Below are positions 1 through 9,618 of a DNA stretch of 64,000 nucleotides, in pieces. The position numbers were made by a program, and so were the translations under genes. Each line of letters opens with the position of its first letter. Positions within the stretch are counted from its first letter, which is position 1. A model generated the notes under the pieces. The model had not been told where the DNA came from. It did not search any database and saw nothing but the letters and a program-made list of their open reading frames with translations. The stretch comes from Ophiodon elongatus (lineage: Eukaryota; Chordata; Actinopteri; Perciformes; Hexagrammidae): the NCBI GenBank assembly GCA_016806645.1, contig JACSYO010001326.1, positions 40,001 to 104,000 of the forward strand, in the 5' to 3' direction.

Positions 1-167
1 GGTCTTGGGCTTCAGAGGGCATTTTGTTCCTGCAGCTGCTTCACAATAAAAGTAAATAAAAGTAAAGCCTTCCAGCGGCGTTTCTTCTCTCAGGCGGGTT
101 TCACCAGATTTAAAGAGCAGCTGTTTGGTGGAATATAAACGTCCTTGTCTGCTCGTCTCTCCACCAG

Positions 168-361
168 ATGAGACCTGGGTGGGCGTTTACACCCTGAAGG
201 ACTGCTACCCGGTGCAGGAGACCTACGCCAAGAACAGCAGCGTCACCACCTCCACCCGCTTCTTCAACCTCCAGCTGGGCATCAGCGACCCCGACGTCTT
301 CACCCCGCCCGCCACCTGTCAGTCAGCCCGGCCCGAGAGGATGGCCGAGTCCGACTGCTGA
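168..361 (+). CDS. epdr1: epdr1, last coding exon (C-terminal end)
   Basis: The exon follows a good acceptor (pyrimidine-rich, ...CACCAG at 161-167) and ends with TGA at 359-361. Its first two bases complete a codon begun in the previous exon, which lies outside the window. The translation starts ETWVGVYTLKDCYPVQETY and continues through STRFFNLQLG and DPDVFTPPATCQ. This matches what I know of the C-terminus of EPDR1, a secreted lysosomal ependymin-family glycoprotein that folds as a lipid-binding beta sandwich. The two cysteines seen here (KDCYP and ATCQ) are family positions, and NSS is a possible N-glycosylation site. Only the C-terminal 64 residues are present. Recognition is from memory of the human sequence but the match is extensive. 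Confidence 0.9.
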
Positions 362-625
362 GGCCTCGCCGGCCCTCAACTTTGAACCTGAGACACTTAA
401 CAGCACCTCGAAATCACTCCCTTGTTCACTCATCCACTACTTCCTATAACCTCCTAATAGGTCACTCGCAGTGGGAAGTGAGATTTACGACACTTGCTGA
501 AAGGTGCGGCGTAACTTTTACCATCTATAAAATCTGGCACTTTGCATTTTGGGATCGTGAGCAGAAAGTAGTGTTGTTAGGCTCTTCGTAGTGTGTACAC
601 AATAAATGGCGCCGGGTTAATATAA
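362..625 (+). other. epdr1: epdr1 3' UTR with poly(A) signal
   Basis: Non-coding sequence follows the epdr1 stop. AATAAA occurs at 601-606, so cleavage about 15-25 bases later is plausible. A second AATAAA at 1325-1330 could serve a longer transcript. The stretch around 400-520 (CACTACTTCCTATA, then GGTCACTCGCAGTG) resembles a repeat I associate with fish genomes, but I cannot name a family. Confidence 0.5.
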
Positions 626-1560
626 CGCACTATTTAACTACAAAGCCTGTCTGTGTGTCCTTTGCGTGCATCGAGAAGCGTTCATCCGAGCTACTTCCCG
701 CTTGGCAGGTGTATTGCTGGAGACCTCCGGACGGAGTTGCATTTGGTGCAGTTTCGATACGCGACACGTTCAGTATCCGTAAACTTAAAGCGACACGGCG
801 CTCTGTGCAGCAGTGGGGGCAAGCGATCGGTCCGCCACGAACGAGCGAGTGATTTCATACGCGGTCTTTTGTCTTGTGGTTCATAGACTTGTCTGTTAAT
901 TTGCTGCTAATTTGCTAAAACTGTCGTCCGGACCAACGAGCCCTTCTAGCTGCAACCTGACAAACTAGCAAACTATTGGGACTTTTAGTGTTGTTGGCAC
1001 TCGTCATTGCAACCAATTGATTTTTATTCATTTTTAAGCTACAAGGCTAACGAACAGCAATCAGTTGGGTTTCAGTGAAGCGTTGTGACTCTGTGCTAAC
1101 AAGTGTTTTGCTAAGTTCTTTGCTCATGACAGGCAGTTTGATAAGAATTCTAAATATTCCATGAAACACGTGAAGTGCCTCATAAACATGAGTGGACACG
1201 ATAATAAATGCAAATCATAGACGGTATGGTTTTTAGTTTTTTTTTTTTTAGATTCAGGCATATTATCTTATCTTTTCCAGGTTTAAAATGATCTCTCACA
1301 TTAAATTTTGTTTTTCTATTTGAACAATAAAGTAATCGACTGGAAACTAGTAAAACGTGATGCATTTTCCTTTCAAAGTCCTCTATTCAACACCTCTATC
1401 AGCTGTCACCAAGTCCCACACTGAAACTCTAAATGCAGGTTAAACTGATCCCAAAGCATTGATCACACAGCCCGACGAACATTCAAACAATTTGTATAAA
1501 CAGCCAGTTACAGCATCAGCTGTCTAGCCTTAAAGTGACTGAGGACATTTTATCTGGTCT
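626..1560. other. intergenic, no gene seen
   Basis: I see no supported exon, RNA gene or clear repeat in this stretch. The open frames are short and show no protein-like pattern. A T-rich run lies at about 1236-1250. Confidence 0.5.
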
Positions 1561-1561
1561 C

Positions 1562-1673
1562 GGTTTAGTCCTGGTCCTCTATAGACCTCAGTTTAGTCCT
1601 GGTCCTCTATAGACCTCAGTGTAGTCCTGGTCCTCTGTAGACCTCAGTGTAGTCCTGGTCCTCTATCGACCTC
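1562..1673. repeat. 28-bp tandem repeat, about 4 copies
   Basis: The unit runs TTTAGTCCTGGTCCTCTATA followed by GACCTCAG and repeats about four times with a few substitutions (for example TATAGACC, TGTAGACC, TATCGACC). It is a non-coding minisatellite. Confidence 0.85.
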
Positions 1674-1739
1674 CATCAGTAACCAGAACACCAGAGAGAA
1701 GATGGTCTGGTTCTATAGAGTTCTTCTTAAAGCTCCTCA

Positions 1740-1924
1740 TCAGAGCCACTGGGCCGGATTCTGGTGAAACCAGATGACATCATGCAGGTTCACCAGGACC
1801 TTCTTCAGCTCAGACTCCAGCGGGGCCTCCAGCAGAGACCAGTCCACCGTGGACAGACCCAGATCCAGCAGAGACCAGTCCACCGTGGACAGACCCAGAT
1901 CCGGCTTCGCCTGCAGCCTTGGAC
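1740..1924 (-). other. possible minus-strand terminal exon with an internal duplication
   Basis: On the minus strand an open frame ends at TGA (1740-1742 on +). It reads QAKP, then DLGLSTVDWSLL twice in tandem, then EAPLESELKKVL and HDVIWFHQNPAQWL. CTGCAG acceptor-like sites follow pyrimidine-rich sequence at 1925-1930 and 1911-1916. The 12-residue repeat is a 36-bp tandem duplication in the DNA (1830-1901). I do not recognise the protein. It could be the last exon of a gene on the other strand, or chance. Confidence 0.2.
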
Positions 1925-2214
1925 CTGCAGTCGGAGCTCCGGAGGGAGGAGGAGGAGAGCTCAGCTAGCAAAATGATCCACCACCTTATTAAAATCAATG
2001 GATATTAAACATTTCCCTCTGATTACTCATTTGATTTTAGGAGTTTACGGCACAAAAACAACGTTCATTTCCTCACGAGCTCTCAGTCATCTGGGTTCGT
2101 TTTCTACCCTCAGCATGCTCAAACATCTCAGCACTGATGTTGCCAATGGTTATTTATCAATCCTGATTCAGATATTTGGTCCTAATTTAAAGAAGTTAAG
2201 GTTTGCATTAACTT

Positions 2215-2620
2215 TCTTAACCAAGGACGTTCGTCCTATTGAACCAAGATTGTGAAAAGCTGCAGATCAGAATTCAAATGATGCAACAAAACTGGACACA
2301 CAATGTAGGTGTGGACATGTAGAAGGTAGAGGAAGTGATTAAAGCATCTTTGTGACAGATTTTGTTTTTGATGTTATCGCTGTATCCTTAAAACTTAAAA
2401 CAACGATGACCTGGACATTTCACAACCCTAATTAGTTCATTGCAATAGTTCATCACAAATAAAACTACTGCACTATTTACATAACACAAATACTGTGAGG
2501 AGAACTATATCTTAATGCTTATAACTAAATATGTAATGCTGCATTCACTCAAATGGGAATAAACGTCCGAAAGCAACAAGATGTTCAGACGACTTTGATT
2601 CCAACAAACTAAAGTTCACG
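2215..2620. repeat. duplicated block, also at about 17050-17470
   Basis: The stretch from TTCTTAACCAAGGACG through the AATAAACGTCCGAAAGCAAC region is nearly identical to about 17050-17470. The second copy is joined directly to a broken TRIM SPRY coding sequence. The block shows that TRIM duplicons begin upstream of the first TRIM copy. Confidence 0.8.
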
Positions 2621-2639
2621 TTTGATGGAGAGCAGTGAT

Positions 2640-2865
2640 TACAGCAGTGATCTACAGCAGTGATTCATTTATATATTCTTCTTTTGCTGTATTTGAATGA
2701 TTATTATCATTAAAAACTGTTAATCAAACTGTATGTTAGGGAAGAAGAAGAGATAATTCTGAAAACTGTGGAGCCATCTCCAAACCCCATTATTCTAAGC
2801 AGAGATTACCTTCTAAAAATTAAAGTAATCAGTGTTTCCAACAGAGAAATTAACTCTTTTGAAAC

Positions 2866-2909
<44 letters not shown>

Positions 2910-3152
2910 CCACTCCTCTTCCTGGAATGAATAACAGCTGGATAACCCTTCCCTCTTCTTCCTGTTCTCAAACACAGCGAGCTCCACTCTGTCTGTATTT
3001 CCTTGTTCCCTCCCCTCTACAGTTTTAGAGATGGGTGAACGAGCTGACAGGCCCCATTCACTGCAGAGACACATGTTGTTCAGATCAGAGCTCAAAGTAG
3101 AGTCGCTTCTGAGGAAGTGAAACTCAGACAGTCGTTGTCTTTGAGAGGTAAA
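2640..3152 (+). promoter_or_regulatory. 5' flank and leader of TRIM copy 1
   Basis: The region is near-identical to the 5' flanks of copies 2 (9105-9618) and 4 (17940-18403). It contains a CT repeat at about 2869-2906. The TATA-like box of copy 2 (TTTATAAAC) is changed here to TTTTAGAGAT, so the core promoter may be damaged. GGAAGTGAAACT at 3113-3124 fits the ETS-IRF composite pattern GGAANNGAAA. In copies 2 and 4 the first part is AGCAAGTGAAAC. Confidence 0.45.
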
Positions 3153-4825
3153 ATGGCGCAGAAAGGAGTTCAGCTGGACCAGGAGACCTTCTCTTGTTCC
3201 ATCTGTCTGGATCCACTGAAGGATCCGGTGGCTATTGCCTGTGGACACAACTACTGCATGAACTGTATTAAAACCCACTGGGATGAAGAGGATGAGAAGG
3301 AACTCCACAGCTGTCACAGTGTAGGCAGACCTTCACTCCGAGGCCTGTCCTGGTGAAAAACACCATGTTAGCAGATTTAGTGGAGCAACTGAAGAAGACT
3401 GGACTCCAAGCTGCTCCTGCTGATCACTGCTATGCTGGACCTGAAGATGTGGCCTGTGATGTCTGCACTGGGAGGAGACTGAAAGCCTTCAAGTCCTGTC
3501 TGCAATGTCTGATCTCTTACTGTGAGAAACACCTTCAGCCTCATTATGATGTACCTCAATTAAAGAAACACAAGCTGGTGGACCCCTCCAACAAGCTCCA
3601 GGAGAACATCTGCTCTCGTCATGATGAGGTGATGAAGATTTTCTGCCGTACTGATCAGCAGTGTATCTGTTATCTCTGCTCTGTGGATGAACATAAAGGC
3701 CACGACACAGTCTCAGCTGCAACAGAAAGGACTGAGAGGCAGAGAGAGCTGGAGGTGAGTCAACTAAACATCCAGCAGAGAATCCAGGACAGAGAGAAAG
3801 ATGTGAAGCTGCTTCATCAGGAGGTGGATGCCATCAATCTCTCTGCTGATAAAACAGTGGAGGACAGTGAGGAGATCTTCACTGAGCTGATCCGTCTCAT
3901 GGCGAAAAGAAGCTCTGATGTGAAGCAGCAGGTCAGATCCCAGCAGAGAACTGAAGTGAGTCGAGTCAAAGAGCTTCAGGAGAAGCTGGAGCAGGAGATC
4001 ACTGAGCTGAAGAGGAACAACGCTGAGCTGCACAAGCTCTCACACACAGAGGATCTCAACCAGTTTCTACACAACTACCCCTCACTGTCACCACTCAGTG
4101 AGTCTACAGACTCATCCAGCATCAACATCCGTCCTCTGAGCTACTTTGATGACGTGACAGCAGCTGTTTCAGAAGTCAGAGATGAACTACAGGACGTTCT
4201 GATAGAGAAATTGACAAACGTCTTACTGACGTTGACTGAAGTGGATGTTTTACTGTCACAACCAAAGCCCAAGACCAGAGCTGGATTCTTAAAGTATTCA
4301 CGTGAAATCACACTGGATTCAAACACAGCAAACACACTGCTGTTATTATCTGATGGTAACAGAAAAGCAAAAGTAATGAGAAAACATCAGTCTTATTTTC
4401 ATCATCCAGACAGATTCACTGGATGTTATCAGGTCCTGAGTAGAGAGAGTCTGACTGGACGTTGTTACTGGGAGGTGGAGTGGAGAGAAGAAGGAGTTAT
4501 TGTAGCAGTTGCGTACAAGAATATCAACAGAAAAGGGGACTTGAATGTATCTGGATTTGGATACAATGACAAATCTTGGGCATTAAAATGTCACAAAAAT
4601 AGTTGTAACTTTATGTACAACAAAGTCCAAACTCCCGTCTCAGGTCCTCAGTCCTCCAGAGTAGGAGTGTACCTGGATTACAGAGCAGGTATTCTGTCCT
4701 TCTACAGCGTCTCTGAAACCATGACTCTCCTCCACAGAGTCCAGACCACATTCACTCAGCCTCTCTATGCTGGACTATTGTTTTATTCTTATGTATCTAC
4801 TGCTGAGTTCTGTAAACTGAAATAG
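3153..4825 (+). pseudogene. TRIM copy 1 (finTRIM/TRIM16-like), RING frameshift
   Basis: The ATG at 3153 begins MAQKGVQLDQETFSC, as in the intact copies. The RING starts normally (CSICLDPLKDP, CGHNYC). At about 3314-3316 the codons for Cys-Pro-Gln-Cys are one base short compared with the other copies, so the frame breaks and ends at TGA 3354-3356. The original frame is then open from about 3320 to the stop at 4823-4825. That part encodes both B-boxes, the coiled coil and a complete PRY-SPRY ending AEFCKLK. A RING-less protein could start at the ATG at 3365 (MLADLVEQL). A single-base sequencing error is the other explanation. The TATA-like box is also altered, which favours a real pseudogene. 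Confidence 0.75.
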
Positions 4826-6890
4826 ACAGAAGTCCATTGAGGGTTGAAGTCTGTTTGAACTCTTGAACTCATTTAGTCTCCATGTTTGTTGCTGAGAACT
4901 GATTGTTGTGGTGTTTCTTCACTGCACAGAGATCAGCTGTCAGTCAAACATTCTGGGTGCTACTTTGACATCTTCTCATGAGTTGTTCTGTAAATGTTTG
5001 AGTTCCTGTAGGTGGCGCTCCTTCCTGTGTCTGTTTAGCCATGGAGGCTATCACTGCTCATGATGAGGTTTGTTTACCTGAACTGACATTTCTCTGCATG
5101 AACATTTAAACTTCTCTGAGCTAAACTTCTATTGATGCTTTTATATTGTTGTTTCTCTTCCACTGCATGTTTCTTAAGAGAGAAAGCACCAGACCTTCAT
5201 TCATCCCAGATATTTTTTCTCTTTTTGTGTTTTTGTAAAGAAATCTATAATTACATGTATTTGTTTGGCAGACCTATGAGGTATTCTTAAACGTTAATTA
5301 TCATGATCATAATCAATTAAGTTTGAAATTCTGGTCAAACTGATTGATTGTGTGGATGAAGTGAATCTATACATGAAATCATTGATCAAGAGTCATTTAA
5401 CAGACTTTACTGATGGGATATGAGTACAAAATGAATGTTTACATGATGATTAAAGAAACATGAACGAAGTATTTTCTTGTCTTCATTTCAGGGTTTCATA
5501 CAAAGCTGATGTATAAAATATGAAACTAATATGAGAGTATAACTGAGGTTTCCTCCTGAAACACCACAGAGTACAGAGTTCATGTTTAGAGCAGAAAAGC
5601 TTTTGTCAGTCAGTCTCTGTCCTTTAAACTTTCCTCACTAAAACATCTTTGTCACAGAGAAATGAGCAGGGTTTGATATCACTTGTTGCTTTTTACAACC
5701 AATAATGTGTTTGTCTACAAAAGATTAATTACACAGACTTAAAAACTTTTTAAATAATAAGAATTAATTTGGTCAGGTTTGGGTCTGTGGAGGATTTGTT
5801 GAGTCCTGACACACATCAGACAACATATATTGTGTAGTTGATTTTTTACAATTATTACAATGTTCTTTTATCAGAACTCAAGAATTCTGAGAAACTTTAA
5901 CCCACAGCCTCAAACCTCACATTCCCAAATACTATTTACAACCTGATTGCTGATGTGAATACTGTTTGTAAAGTGGAAGCTCTTCTCTACCATCTTTCCC
6001 ATGTGCCCTGAATGCAGCATCAGTGTTACAGGGTGTGACTCCTGTGAACAAACTGACATAGTGTGAGATTACATCATTTAAATGTCTCTTTACTTGTGTT
6101 GTGCCAAAGGCTCAGTGAAGTTTTTACATGTCTTCCTGCAGTGAACATCACAGCAGGTTAACAGGTGAACTGTGAAAACTGAAGCACAACACAAGAGGGT
6201 GCCTTCATCCTGATAACCAGGATGTAGTGGAGGTTCAAGCACCTCAACTCACTTTGTCTACAGATTTAGTTAAAAACATATTTTTAGGCCTCCGAAGGGC
6301 CACAAGATAAATCTGGATGGTCATGATATGATCAGAGAAAATTCTACTACACAGCATTACGTCATCTTTGCTGTTTTTAATGAAACATTGGATCCTTTTA
6401 ACCTCAATCAGTTATTTAAATGAGAACGTCTGAGACGTTTAGAGGGTTAATCTGTCTTTGATGGAGCTGCTAACAACTCATGGACATCTGAAACATGATA
6501 ACGAGCCCCGACTGCTTTCTTTTAATCCTCAGCAGTGTTTGTATTCGTCGTGTAAAATCTTCATCTCAAAAGTCACAAAGTTGGAATATAAAGTCCAATG
6601 TTGCCTCTAAAATGTAGTGGAAGGAGCAGAAAATGACGATACTCAAGCGAAGTACAAGTACGTCCACACTTTACTTAAGTGCAGTACTTTGAGCAAATAG
6701 GACGGTTTGAGATGAGATCAGGCGGCAGCAGCAGGAGGCGATGACAAGTCCAACAGTTTCCAGCTGCCTTCAGAGAACTAACAGGTCACAGAAACATACT
6801 ATTAGATCCAAACTGTAGGCTTCTTGTAATTTTCACACCGCATTCTAATACATTTATATTTGTTTGTAAATATATATATATATATATGTG
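4826..6890 (+). other. 3' flank of TRIM copy 1, duplicated unit
   Basis: There is no gene here. The stretch is strongly similar to the flanks downstream of copies 4 (20078-21190) and 7 (32401-34070), and its first part to those of copies 2 and 6. It contains a CTCF-like motif (CCTGTAGGTGGCGC, 5005-5018). From about 6870 a short TA repeat leads into the minisatellite region. Confidence 0.7.
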
Positions 6891-7167
6891 GACACGTGTG
6901 TATCTGGCATTGTATTATTGAGGTTTATACACTTAGTTGAGGAACAAGAACCACGCCCCGAACATATCTCATTTCCTCTGCACAAGTATTTAATCACAAC
7001 TGACCCAGTGACTTCTTCTTCGACTCAGCTTCAACATCCTTCTCCACCCAACCTTTTCTCTTCCTATATTTCTTCCTCCCTCTTTCTCTCCATCGCTCTC
7101 TAACTTGATTACAGCAACCACGGGGGACTCCGCAGCATCAGAGCTTTCGAAGAGATAGCCCCCAGTC

Positions 7168-7732
7168 ATGAGTCTCCGCTACCCCAGTTCCCACCAGCCA
7201 CCAGACGTCAGCGGCCTATCACGGCTCCTCCATCCATCATTCCATTACCTTCTTTACCCTCCTCATTCCCTTACCCTACATCCCTTCATCCCACGACCCT
7301 CATCCCTTCATCACTCCATCCCTTTCCCTACATCCCTTCACCCCACGACCCTCACCCCTTCATCCCTTACCCTTTATCCCTTCACTCCATGACCCTCACC
7401 CCTTCATCCCTTACCCTACATCCCTTCACTCCAAGACCCTTACCCCTTCATCCCTTACCCTTTATCCCTTCACTCCATGACCCTCACCCCTTCATCCCTT
7501 ACCCTACATCCCTTCACTCCACAACTCTCACCCCTTCATCCCTTCTAGATCCCAAACTCCATGACCCTTACCCATTCATCCCTTAACCTACATCCCTTCA
7601 CCCCACGACCCTCACCCCTTCATCCCTTACCCTACATCCCTTCACCCCAAGACTCTTACCCTTTCATCCCTTTACCCTTCATCCTTTCACCACACGACCC
7701 CTCAACCCTCCAGCCCTTACCCTACATCCCAC
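7168..7732. repeat. 44-bp minisatellite, about 12 copies, C-rich on +
   Basis: The unit is close to CCTACATCCCTTCACTCCAA followed by GACCCTTACCCCTTCATCCCTTAC, 44 bases, repeated with variants. A second array of the same family is at 34085-34680. Short proline/serine-rich open frames here are by-products of the repeat. Each unit has four or more C-runs, so the minus strand can form G-quadruplexes. Confidence 0.9.
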
Positions 7733-8500
7733 CTGTATGAATTAATGTCCCAATAATGCACACTACTAACTTTGCTTCATCCCGTCTTTGTGCTTTTTCA
7801 CCCCACAGGTTTCCATGAATCGCGATCACATCCGGACCGCGGTCCTGCCTGACACCCACCGCTACTTTCATTATTATTAGTAGTCGAATCGCTATTTCTA
7901 TTACCGATTGCCGTGGTCCTAGTGAGTGAACTATCCTTTATTCTTTTTACATCTGCTCATTTTGATATGTTTTATATAAATAAACTACATTGTTATCAAC
8001 TAAATTAAATATGATTTTATATTAAACCTTCATTTCACAACACAAGACTAACATCCTACAATCTAGCTATAAGTATTACAACTACACCCCAAAATAGGAT
8101 TTTCTACAAAACGTGATGTTTGTTGTAAAAGCTAAGAGTCAATCAGTTCTTAGATCTGTGGACAACCAGGCATTTCCCATCATGCATTGGGTTTTGCAGT
8201 GGATGGAGTGGGCCGGGCAAATCTAATCAGAATGCATTGTGCTGCGACCGCCGGTGATGAATTCTGATCAGTACCGGTTCATCTCAAACGAGCCAATTGT
8301 TACTTTCCACCTCTGCATGTGACCTAGTTACCTGTCAGCTCAGCTGCTCCCTGTTACTCATCAGCCTCAGTATACATAGTGGACTGCTGACTCTCATTCT
8401 ACCACGTTCTCTCCGTCTCTTAGTGCAGCCTTGCGAACATGTTCCCGTCTTGTTCATGTTCCACTGACTCAATGTTTGTTTTGTGGTCCTTTTGCTTTTG
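7733..8500. mobile_element. LINE 3'-UTR-like remnant and flank
   Basis: TGTATGAATTAATGTCCC with AATGCACACTACTAACTTTG, and then CACAGGTTTCCATGAATCG, resemble the 3' UTR of the LINE at 12355-14439 (compare 13666-13760). The rest is unremarkable AT-rich DNA shared with 34680-35500. I see no gene here. Confidence 0.5.
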
Positions 8501-8739
8501 CTGCCTGATTACTGAGTCAAATACTTCACCTGTTGCAGCCTTTTAGTTTCAGGGTGTTTGAGATTCCGAGGTACTCTCGTGACAAATTTGATTACATAAT
8601 CCCCCAAAAATTTAACACAACCGAGAGTAAAGTCTGCAGACTTCAAGACTTTTGCCACAATTTGACAAAATACACAAGTTGTAGTTTGTGTTTGTTTATT
8701 TAGGATACACTCTGCCTTCACTAAAAGGCCTGTAATCTC

Positions 8740-9334
8740 TCATTGTTTTAATAGTGTTTAGGTTTATTCTAAAGTGACTCAGTTCAGGTTCACTACAATG
8801 TGTTTTGGGTTGTTCTAAAAGTCATGGTCATTCCTGATAAGAACCATGAAACTTGAAGGTTAATTGTAACAAAACAGGAAATGTTCCAGATTCATCCTTT
8901 ATAGTCTCCAACTGAACTGCAGAACCAAGTGATGTGGTGCGTTCATGTCCCGTGGGATTCAGGGTTGAAAGATGTAACATATTTGATTAATTTGTTGAAA
9001 TCTATCAAATATTAAAATACAACTTATATTCTGGATTTGACCTGTTTTTTAAAAAAAGAACTTAAAGGACTTTATCAAATAAGTAAAAGCTATTTGGGAC
9101 TTTCATCACTTCTACAGCAGTGATTAATTTATATATTCTTCTTCTGTTGTATTTGAATCCTTATTATCATTAAAAACGTTAATCAAACTGTATTTTATGG
9201 AAGAAGAAGAGATAATTCTGAAAACTGTGGAGCAGTCTCCAAACCCCATTATTCTAAGCAGAGATTACCTTCTAAAAATTAAAGTAATCAGTGTTTCTAA
9301 CAGAGAAATTAACTCTTTTGAAACAGATGTTAAA

Positions 9335-9376
<42 letters not shown>

Positions 9377-9618
9377 CCGCTCTTCTTCCTGGAATGACTC
9401 ATAGCTTCACAACCGCTCCCTCTTCTTCCTGCTCTCACACAAAGCGAGCTGTCTGTATTTCCTTGTTCCCTCCCCTTTAGATCTACAGTTTTATAAACGG
9501 GTGAACGAGCTGACAGGCCCCATTCACTGCAGAGACACATGTTGTTCAGATCAGAGCTCAAAGTAGAGTCGCTTCTGAGCAAGTGAAACGCAGACAGACG
9601 TTGTCTTTGAGAGGTGAA
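8740..9618 (+). promoter_or_regulatory. 5' flank, TATA-like box and leader of TRIM copy 2
   Basis: The block is shared with 17600-18403 (upstream of copy 4), and its second half with 2640-3152. A CT tract lies at about 9341-9374. TATAAA is at 9492-9497, about 120 bases before the ATG, in the context CAGTTTTATAAACGG. This is the best-preserved version of the box among copies 1, 2 and 4. The leader contains AGTGAAACGC just before the ATG. Confidence 0.5.

Noticed and set aside
3117..3152. Twelve extra residues (MKLRQS-type) before the ATG of TRIM copies 1, 2 and 4
   Set aside because: The upstream codon is GTG, not ATG; the same holds for TTG before copy 3. Starts at 3153, 9619, 15581 and 18404 give consistent protein lengths.
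3377..3722. Minus-strand open frames repeated in each TRIM copy (60-108 residues)
   Set aside because: They are antisense shadows of conserved coding sequence and recur only because the copies are duplicates.
5041..5109. Small frame MEAITAHDEVCLPELTFLCM(NI) conserved in the 3' flanks of copies 1, 2 and 7
   Set aside because: Flanks are near-identical by recent duplication, and copy 6 breaks the frame, so conservation says nothing about coding.
7168..7586. Pro/Ser/His-rich open frames
   Set aside because: Products of the 44-bp minisatellite, open in several frames at once.
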